This document shows, in pieces, positions 8,311 through 15,900 of a stretch of DNA of 64,000 nt. The position numbers and the translations under genes are program-made. Every line of letters begins with the position of its first letter. The first letter of the stretch is position 1. Below the pieces are notes generated by a model that did not search any database, was not told the DNA's origin, and saw only the letters and a program-made list of their open reading frames with translations. Source of the stretch: Blastocystis hominis (Eukaryota > Sar > Bigyra > Opalinata > Blastocystidae); the NCBI RefSeq assembly GCF_000151665.1, contig NW_013171817.1, positions 1 to 64,000 on the forward strand. Reading direction: 5' to 3'.

Positions 8311-9580
8311 ATGGCAACACCAACACAACCTGAGAAACTTGTATATCTCCAGAACGGAGTGTTCAAGCGCAAGGAGATGACCGAAGGTATCCAGTCACTA
8401 CTCGGACAACTCTTTCGACACGTTCGCATTTCCGTCGACCAATGGCAACTACGTACTTACCAAGACTGGCGATGTGTACACATAGTCCGTCGCAGGTGAA
8501 GATTTCACTTCCTTGGATAACTCGTATTTCAAGGACAGCGATGGACAATCGATTACCATTCCAACCAATGGAGCTATTCCCTTCTTCAAGAATAACTCGG
8601 CGTTCGGAGCGATCAATCTGCCAGAAAGTGGTTCTTTCATTCTCACGACTGAGCCGGATAGTGGTCCTTCATTGGAAGCGTTGACGAAGCCCGTAATTTT
8701 CAAGGCACTCGAACTTACGAGCACGTCGGACTGGTATGCGGTACCGAACTGGAATTCGGACAAGAGTGATTCGAAGAATCTATTCTTACCAAGTAAGCAG
8801 GGAACGTTCTTCCTTTCAGCCGATTCGAACAATGACTACCTGTTCAACAAGGTCACACCAAGAAGTCTTTTCCATGAAGCTCTAGGAATCGGATCTGATG
8901 GGCAGAGAATCGTCACCTACTGTGACAGTGCTGTCTATGGTCTATCATTGCCAACCACGGCAGGCTATGCGACATTCAAGGTCGAGAGTAGCAATGAGAG
9001 TCCAATTCTTACTAATCTCACGCCTCAGATTGTCTACAAAGACATCCTCGGGTGTACTAGCAATGAAAAGTGTCTCGTGTACAACAACGGGACCAACGTG
9101 TCCAAGCTAACAATCCCATCCACTGCTGGCAAGTACGTCATGGAAGTCAAAGAAAACGGCACAGTCTCGTTATCACCCACATCGGCTAAATTGAGTAAGA
9201 CATTCGAGTACACCTCCTGGACAAGTGGACACCAGGTTGTTAGCGAGGCACTCACATCGGAAGGTTCGGACCTTTCTGCACCCATCAAATTGGAACCCAA
9301 TAAGACGTACATGATCACCATCGATGCCGTACTTCGTTGTGACAACTATGAACAGGCACTTGTAGGATTCACGAGCGTGCCAACTCTCGTAATGGGTGTC
9401 GAGACAGCTACAATCATTAAAGCAAACTTGAATAATCCAGTGCCAACAACGACATTGAGTAGCACGAACATATTCACATCAGTACGCCCTGTAGATATGA
9501 AAATTCAAGTCATACGTTCTGGAGACACCACGATCGAACATTACTTCACTCGACTGAAGGTAAGCATCATGGAGGTGTAA
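8311..9580 (+). pseudogene. Fibre-like repeated-domain protein, broken near its start
   Basis: The gene starts with ATG 8311 (TAGTAAATGG context) and reads MATPTQPEKLVYLQNGVF. Near 8395 the meaningful frame shifts, continues as FDTFAFPSTNGNYVL, meets an in-frame TAG at about 8484, and then continues open to 9580 (355 residues from 8513). The body repeats a short module of the form LPxxxGxFxL about six times (IPTNGAIPFF, LPESGSFILT, LPSKQGTFFL, LPTTAGYATF, IPSTAGKYVM), a pattern of trimeric fibre or spike shafts, with a different C-terminal head domain. It faces away from the capsid gene, 44 bp apart. The breaks make a full-length product unlikely unless recoding occurs; the downstream frame could still be expressed from an internal start. 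Confidence 0.65.
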
Positions 9581-9592
9581 AGGGCATGTAAG

Positions 9593-9604
9593 CCAAAGTG
9601 AAAA
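9593..9604 (-). terminator. Putative 3'-end motif TTTTCACTTTGG (9629-10048 gene)
   Basis: On the minus strand, about 25 nt after the stop of the 139-residue gene. It directly abuts a perfect hairpin. Confidence 0.4.
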
Positions 9605-9622
9605 GGGAAGCCGTGGCTTCCC
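9605..9622. repeat. Single hairpin of the palindrome family, followed by T-run
   Basis: GGGAAGCC pairs with GGCTTCCC around GT, followed by CGTTTTTT. It lies between two convergent genes and resembles an intrinsic terminator in shape. Confidence 0.7.
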
Positions 9623-9625
9623 CGT

Positions 9626-9637
9626 TTTTTACTTTGT
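9626..9637 (+). terminator. Putative 3'-end motif TTTTTACTTTGT (fibre gene)
   Basis: It follows the fibre-gene stop by about 45 nt on the plus strand and is identical to the 12-mer after the polymerase stop (17,417-17,428). Confidence 0.4.
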
Positions 9638-10048
9638 ACGACTTGGTAACCGTATATTAAACTTGGTAGCTTTGTTAGCCTTGGCAGCCTTGGCAGCCTT
9701 GGCAGCCTCCATGCGCCACTCACTTAACTCATTCTGGTCATAGGCAACACCATCGATATAAATATCAATCGTGCCACTAATTACACACACACGATGACCA
9801 TCGATATCATAGATCTCATTGTGAGGATCGTGCAATACATCAAACTGGGGATGACATACGGAGTACTTGTCATCATGGCATGCTTTCTCGAGAAGTCGTC
9901 CAATGTCAGGTGAGTAGAACGACACATAAGGAGGATCATAGTTCTCATAGTAATTTCCACTATTAGGATCTTCGACAAATGAGTTGATCATGTTATGCAC
10001 GTATCGCCGCGCGATCTGCTTTCGAACCGATGTCATCCATAAATTCAT
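9629..10048 (-). CDS. Unknown 139-residue element protein
   Basis: An open frame from ATG 10048 (AGAAATGAAT) to 9629. The N-terminal helix is basic (TSVRKQIARRYVHNM). The centre is rich in tyrosine, histidine and aspartate, and the C-terminus is an alanine-lysine tract, AAKAAKAAKANKATK, encoded by a GCC/GGC repeat. No family is recognised. It is convergent with the fibre gene and upstream of a 63-residue gene on the same strand. Confidence 0.55.
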   Translation of the reverse strand: MNLWMTSVRKQIARRYVHNMINSFVEDPNSGNYYENYDPPYVSFYSPDIGRLLEKACHDDKYSVCHPQFDVLHDPHNEIYDIDGHRVCVISGTIDIYIDGVAYDQNELSEWRMEAAKAAKAAKANKATKFNIRLPSRTK

Positions 10049-10065
10049 TTCTATTTATGAATACA

Positions 10066-10257
10066 TTATTTCACTTTAATCTCTGTTGGACTGATCGATA
10101 TGTCGCTTCCACTGTCGTCACTTGATTCATTCTTCTCGTTATACACGCACAGGCAGTGACATCTGTCCTTGCATTTCGAGTCAATAACCAGTTTGTGGTT
10201 TTTTCTCTTATTCATCCATTTCCATATCCCTTTCAACCATTGAATAAAGCGGTTCAT
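10066..10257 (-). CDS. Small unknown protein with a CxxxCHCxC cluster
   Basis: A 63-residue frame from ATG 10257 (TTCATAAATGAA context). It has a basic N-terminus with tryptophans (IQWLKGIWKWMNKRK), a cysteine cluster CKDRCHCLC that could bind metal, and an acidic serine-rich tail. The start codon is separated by only two bases from the oppositely directed integrase start, so the two genes must share or overlap their promoters. Confidence 0.45.
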   Translation of the reverse strand: MNRFIQWLKGIWKWMNKRKNHKLVIDSKCKDRCHCLCVYNEKNESSDDSGSDISISPTEIKVK

Positions 10258-10259
10258 TT

Positions 10260-11257
10260 ATGAACGAGATCAAGGAACTACGCAAGCCAGCAAAACGAAG
10301 AGGCGCCACTCGAGTGATCATCAGTGGCTTCAAGAGAAACATATACTTCATCGATCTCATCGATTTCTCTTCCAAACAACACAAATGGATACAGGAAGTG
10401 TTGGGCAGTCAGAAGTCCACAGGATTCCACAAGAATCGTGGATACAAGTACGTCCTTGTATGTATTGATGGATATTCGAAATACCTGATGGCTCGGCGAT
10501 TGAAAAGCAAGAGTGCTACAGAAGTCACGCATGCGATGAAGGATATCATTCAAACATACGGGTCACCAAAGCATATTTGCTCGGATCGAGGTACCGAGTT
10601 CACCAATGCCATCTTTCGTACCAACATCTTGAACAAGTATGACATCACCATGTATCACATGGATTCAGCGAATAAAGCAGTACTAGCCGAACGAACAATT
10701 CGAGATATCAAGGAACACATCATGGTTCCTTCCTTCCATTCAATCAATGGAAAGGTGTATGGTTCGACTTGATCGATGGTACAGTTCGTAGACACAATGC
10801 AAGGAAGAACAGAGACACTGGATATACACCCAATGACATTTGACTTAACAACAACATCTTGTACACGGAGAAAACAGAACCATCCAACATGACAGCAAAG
10901 GACACAACACCTCAATTCAATGTTGGTGATTATGTTGGAGTGACACGAAGACCTCGCATTCTGGAAAAGCGATCATTGACAAGCAAATGGTCTCAGGACT
11001 TGGTTGATATTGTTGATATTGACGATCACATCATGCCACTGATGTACGAAGTGAAAGATGGAAACAATCGCACCCAAAAGTGCTATCACTGGGAACTGCT
11101 GGCAAGCAAATGCAAACCACAACCAGCACCGCCTGTCACTCGATCCAAGAGTCGAAAGGAACCCAATGCATTGAGAGAGGCAGCAAGATCACATCGACCC
11201 ATTACGAGGAGCCAGAAGAAGAAACAACCTCGCCCAGGTGTTCGAAAACGATCGTGA
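10260..11257 (+). pseudogene. Retrovirus-type integrase of the Polinton, frameshifted
   Basis: The N-terminal frame (10260-10772) carries the linker and rve core: a first aspartate in FIDLIDFSS, a second in CSDRGTEFTN and the glutamate in LAERTIRD, the D,D-E catalytic set, with VCIDGYSKYL between. About residue 160 the frame breaks: homology continues in another frame through WFDLIDG and GYTPNDI, hits TGA near 10,844, then continues as the C-terminal DNA-binding region (10859-11257) with FNVGDYVGVTRRPRILEK. One frameshift plus one stop therefore separate the catalytic core from its C-terminal domain. The zinc-binding HHCC domain is not evident. The enzyme normally inserts the element with a 6-bp target duplication; this copy is presumably inactive. 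Its 3' end overlaps the convergent gene at 11202. Confidence 0.85.
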
Positions 11258-11777
11258 TGCTCTTCACACCACCTAGAAGCATGATAGGAAGATTCGAATA
11301 CGTACGAAGGACAGGAGAGGAACCAACATTTACAACAGCATAACCAGTATGAGATACAAGACTATTCAATGTATCGATGTACGGTCTGTCTAGGATAGGC
11401 GTATTGTCAAACGTGACTAGCACTCGATAACCCTTTTCAACCACAGATTCGATTGAGTCGCAATCGTTGAACATGTCTTCAGGAAGGTACGTTATGACAT
11501 TCGTGGTCACCAGGTACGATCCGGACGGCATAGGCGGCATACCATCACCACCCCACTCGCCATTGAATGATTCGGTAGCTTCTGGTGTGTACTCGAAGAC
11601 AAATGCTTCGTTCGCTTTCACGATGCATGAAGCACTGCCCCACGAATACTGAGGAACGCCATCCACTGTTTCTCGAATTAGCACATGATGACCGTCCTTC
11701 TCTGGCATGTTGATGAGCATGTTATCGAGCTTCTTGAACGTGTAGTTGTTTCCATTGCTGCTGAAGATGTACGACAT
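11202..11777 (-). CDS. Unknown 191-residue element protein
   Basis: An intact frame from ATG 11777 (AAGTAAATGTCG, where TAA is the stop of the preceding gene) to 11202. It is beta-rich in appearance, with a proline/glycine loop GGDGMPPMPSGSY and no membrane segment. It overlaps the end of the broken integrase tail by 56 nt on the other strand. Together with the next gene it forms a two-gene minus-strand unit. No family is recognised. Confidence 0.5.
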   Translation of the reverse strand: MSYIFSSNGNNYTFKKLDNMLINMPEKDGHHVLIRETVDGVPQYSWGSASCIVKANEAFVFEYTPEATESFNGEWGGDGMPPMPSGSYLVTTNVITYLPEDMFNDCDSIESVVEKGYRVLVTFDNTPILDRPYIDTLNSLVSHTGYAVVNVGSSPVLRTYSNLPIMLLGGVKSITIVFEHLGEVVSSSGSS

Positions 11778-12338
11778 TTACTTATTTACTTTGGTCTTTG
11801 GTATGCACGCAACGTACACACCCTTCAGACACGCGCCATCATCGATGAACAGATCGGACAACTCGGGAGGCACTTCATCATCCACAACTTTGTAGACCAC
11901 GCGTACATAGTAGTTGGAGAAGAAGTAAACAGCACGATTCTCGGTCATTACACCGATGATGTGAGGAGGCAGTGAGTTGGGGGCACTGCGTGCCACGGGA
12001 GCAACTTCGTTGCTCCCTACATCGCCCCTCCAAAACACATTTAGAGGCACACCGAGCAGACCGTTGGATTCCAATTGAGGCAATAGATACTCCCATTCAT
12101 CCTCGGTAAACAAGGGCGGACGAGTTTCATCCAGAGTCATCTCGATGCAATCATAGTCGTGCAATATTAAACCACAGTTCACATTTGCTTGCGGGGTGCA
12201 AACACTGAAGCCGAATAGATGCTCGGAATTGATCGGATACTTGGTATGGATGATGATATCGGCGAGTTCGATATTCTCGTCCTCACAGGTGCGTACCAGG
12301 GATGACCATGTGTTGTTCTCTGTTTTCTTGTACTTCAT
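11778..12338 (-). CDS. Unknown 186-residue element protein with inserted hairpin
   Basis: An intact frame from ATG 12338 (CCTAAATGAAG) to a TAA whose bases lead straight into the next ATG as TAAATG. It contains an acidic central region and, near residues 107-120, a segment GDVGSNEVAPVARSAPN that is encoded by a palindromic double hairpin and looks inserted. The flanking sequence reads naturally on both sides, so the insertion kept the frame. No family is recognised. Confidence 0.5.
   Translation of the reverse strand: MKYKKTENNTWSSLVRTCEDENIELADIIIHTKYPINSEHLFGFSVCTPQANVNCGLILHDYDCIEMTLDETRPPLFTEDEWEYLLPQLESNGLLGVPLNVFWRGDVGSNEVAPVARSAPNSLPPHIIGVMTENRAVYFFSNYYVRVVYKVVDDEVPPELSDLFIDDGACLKGVYVACIPKTKVNK
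11980..12017. repeat. Double-hairpin palindromic element 4, inside a coding region
   Basis: GGCAC pairs with GTGCC around TGC, and GGGAGCAAC pairs perfectly with GTTGCTCCC around TTC. The second hairpin is the reverse complement of the first hairpin in the polymerase gene at 14,293 with one mismatch. Confidence 0.8.
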
Positions 12339-12388
12339 TTAGGAAGGGGATAACGAGGATTAAAAGGGAAATATATATATAAATATAA

Positions 12389-12814
12389 ATGAATAGACCT
12401 ACTCACACATTGAACCCCAATACAGGACGAGAAATTCAAATCAACGGAGTTCGCTTCTGGAACCTTCTCAAGCATGGATTCAAGTACGACGAGAAATTGA
12501 ATCGCTTGTACGACAAACCATTACCACCGGATACGACGAAGTACGTTCCCAAGTCGAGAATGCTTTCTCCCAGCAATCGCTCCATGATTATTGGTGGCAC
12601 AGCATACTACGAGTTACTCCGTGACAACTTTAGACCACGAGGTGGCAAATGGGTGAAGATGACGAAAGAACAAGCCAAAGCATACGATAATGATCCAGAC
12701 ATCAACAAGATATTCGCAAACGACGATTCAGACGATTCGTCGTCCGAGTCTGAGTATGTCGACATCGATGAATTCGAATATGACGAAGATGGCCATGCGA
12801 TTTTCCCATTCTAG
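12389..12814 (+). CDS. Stand-alone paralogue of the polymerase N-terminal domain
   Basis: A 141-residue protein from ATG 12389, preceded by an AT-rich run ending ATATAAATG. It opens with LNPNTGREIQINGVRFW, nearly the same as INPETGRKIKVGSQIWK at the start of the polymerase directly downstream. A second diverged copy (MIIGGTAYYELLRDNF) parallels YLIVGSKTWNERFLEY in the polymerase. The NPxTGRxI module is found in proteins of Polintons and large DNA viruses, probably as an adaptor or DNA-binding unit. The C-terminus is acidic and serine-rich (DDSDDSSSESEYVDIDE). Two copies of the module in each protein suggest one duplicated from the other. The function is unknown. Confidence 0.65.
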   Translation: MNRPTHTLNPNTGREIQINGVRFWNLLKHGFKYDEKLNRLYDKPLPPDTTKYVPKSRMLSPSNRSMIIGGTAYYELLRDNFRPRGGKWVKMTKEQAKAYDNDPDINKIFANDDSDDSSSESEYVDIDEFEYDEDGHAIFPF

Positions 12815-12852
12815 GGATGCCTTCGGCATCCCGGGGCAACGTACGTTGCCCC
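12814..12852. repeat. Double-hairpin palindromic element 5
   Basis: GGGATGCC pairs perfectly with GGCATCCC around TTC; GGGGCAACGT pairs perfectly with ACGTTGCCCC. It begins at the last base of a TAG stop. Confidence 0.85.
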
Positions 12853-12896
12853 TCTTCTAGGTCGGAAATTCCATAACTGTTTTCCAAGTCACACCA

Positions 12897-12908
12897 TTTT
12901 CACTTTGG
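12897..12908 (+). terminator. Putative 3'-end motif TTTTCACTTTGG (12389-12814 gene)
   Basis: About 83 nt after the stop, beyond the double hairpin and 30 nt before the polymerase start. It shares CCATTTTCACTTTGG with the copy at 4850. Confidence 0.4.
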
Positions 12909-12938
12909 TCACTTAAAGAATTTGTCGCCTATATATAA

Positions 12939-15900
12939 ATGGATTCTTATCGCGACGAATATACTATCAACCCTGAGACTGGACGAAAGATTAAGGTTGG
13001 GAGTCAAATCTGGAAACGATTAGCAGCCAAGTACTATATGATCGATGGGAAGTTCACCGATCAGACCATTCCTGATTCACGAGCGTATCTGTCGAACAAG
13101 GTATTCGGGCTGAAACAAGTAACACCTAACAGACGAGTGACACATAGGCGCGTCAGTGATCCCAAAGGAGAGCATAAGTATCTGATTGTTGGAAGCAAGA
13201 CATGGAACGAGCGATTTCTTGAGTATGAATGGAACGGACATGAATTCGGTGACAAGCGAGGTCGTCCGTTGCCTGAGTTCATGAACACGGTGGAGAAGAG
13301 ACGTGAAGCACGTCGCAACAAGTTCTTCGCTCGGTTCGATCGCAAAGTGGCCGAAGGGCGCTTGTCGGACGTGATCAACTCGTCACTCGGGTATGCACTC
13401 ACGTACTATCACACCGTGGAAGGAGATATGTACAAGGAATGGATGAATGAGAAGCGCACCAAGAAGGACTTCCGCCTCAATAACGATGATGACAAGAGAC
13501 TGTGGGTTCGACTACCGGGTGAAAAGGGCGATGAGGAAGTGGAACCGATCAACCTCGTATTCGATGAAAGCGAGGAGTTCAATGAGATCGTGAAGAAGTT
13601 TATCATGACTGGTATGCGCGAGTACAACCAGTGTTTCGTCACCATGATGGCATACAATCTCATGTTGACACATGATGGAGATCCCAAGATACTCAACCTC
13701 ACCGATGATCGATTGGGACACCTCCGCATCGTTCGCCGAGATCGTATCGATGAGTGGATCAAGGACTATTTGAAATGGTACCGAAATGGTATAGAGGAAC
13801 AGGAGACAGAGGGAAGCGGGTTCGTGTACCATGGGTGGATCGGTTTCCATGTCGAGATGTTCCCACTTCGTACATTCGTGGGCTACAAGCACCACACACC
13901 TTATATCATTGGACAGACGGCGGTCAACCCGAATATCAATGACAACCGATGTCTGCAACGGTGTCTCATCCTGGCAAGTGAAGGTGGGCACAAGATTATT
14001 GCAAATCGCAAGATGGGCGATGCGAGTGTGTACAACAAGTGGTGGAAGCAACCCGACAAGAACAAGGTATTCGGGATGACAATTCACGAGGTGGAGGAGG
14101 CGATGAACATTCGCGACAATGCACCCTTCAACGCGAGTGAAGAGAATTTTGCGAGATTGGAAGAACTGTTGAAAGTCTCTCTCAACGTATTCGAGGTCAC
14201 ACTCTTACCTGGATACGATGACAACTCCGAGGATAAATACGATCTATTCACGTGTTATCAAGTGTACAAGCCGAAAAGGAAGAGTGGATGTGGGGAGCAA
14301 CGAAGTTGTTCCCGGGGCAACGAAGTTGCCCCATGTGTGTCGCTTTGCATCGTGAATGATACACGGGAGGGGGAAGAAATTCCCAAGCATTTCTTGTACA
14401 TCAAGGACTTGAGCGATTTCAAGCATCGCATCTTTCGTCAGAGTGATGTGAAGAATAGACATACAGCAAGAAACGTGAAGTGCAGGTTCTGTGACGACTT
14501 CTTCGGATCTCACAAAGCCGTTCATGCTCACGAAGTACAAGTACATCGTGAACTCGTCAATGAAAGCGAAGAGTACGAGTTGTCGAACGAGGAGACTCGG
14601 TTGCGATTCACAAACCAGAGATACGAAATGCCAGCACTGGTCGTCGTGTACGCTGACTTCGAGTCAGCCATTGATGACAAGAACAGACATAAGCCGATCA
14701 TGTTATCCTGTCTAGCCGTGTCTCGTATCCCTGCCATTGATACGCAGCTACGAGTCTTTCATGCACCACACGAAAGCGAAGAAGAGCTTCGTCCTTTCAT
14801 GGAGTATCTCACACAATTGCAAGGGAGTGTGAAAACATATCTCTTCGATGAATTGCCATTGGAGAGCACATCGAAGGTCGAGAAGGACTTTCGTTCAGCA
14901 ACCGTGTGTCCCTTCTGTCGCAAGAAACTGGAGGATGACAAGGTTAGACATCATGCACATGTGGCAGGTGAATATACCACAGGAAAGGGAGAAGTACGCC
15001 ATTTCGAAGCTGGACAGTACATCTGCACCTGTTGCACCAAGTGTAACCTACAACTCTCATTCAACAAGAAGAACTATCGTCTGCCAGTTTACTTCCACAA
15101 TGGATCGCACTACGACTTCACATTCATCATGAAGCTCATCGCGACGATGCCTGGCGGGAATCTCGAAGTCATTCCAACCACCGAGGACAAGGAAATGCAG
15201 ATCGAATACAATGGCATTCAATTCAAGGACTCGTTGAAGCTCATCAGCAGTCCACTGCGTTCCATTGTGGCACAGACACTTGGAGGTAACTTGGACCTCT
15301 ATGTGCACACCAAACAACAACTACGCAAGTATTGCGAGTCTCGAGGCAAGCAATGGAATGATGAATACATCGATTTGTTGACACGGAAGGAACCAATGTT
15401 CTACAGTCTCATCAAATCATACGAGACATTGAACAATACCGTCATTCCTTCTCGCGAGCAATGCATTGATGATATGAAGGGAGAAATGATGCCTCAAGAC
15501 GAGTATGATCACATGGTGAAGCTGTGGAAGACCTTCGATATCAAGACATGGGGTGAATACTACGAATTGTACAATGTACTCGATGTGACTCTCATGGCTG
15601 ATGCATTCGAACACTTCCGAAACACCACACTGAATGCATTCGGTGTTGATCCAATGCACTACATCACAGCACCGCAAATGGCATATTCGCTATTCTTGAA
15701 GGTCACAATGGAGGGCGATCATAGTGAGAGTAGCCTTATGACCCTCGCAAGGAAATGGGCTCAGTACATCATGCGCATCAACGCGAATGAGGGTCTCGCC
15801 GAGAAACAACTGGTGAAAGTGTTCTTGAATCGCATGGGTGAATTCTATGAAAGCAAGGGCATTCGATTGATGGAGACAAATGATATCGATGACTTCATGC

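Noticed and set aside
9605-9630. Hairpin plus T-run as a bacterial-type intrinsic terminator
   Set aside because: The element is eukaryotic and the hairpin belongs to the dispersed palindrome family; termination is better linked to the recurring 12-mer.
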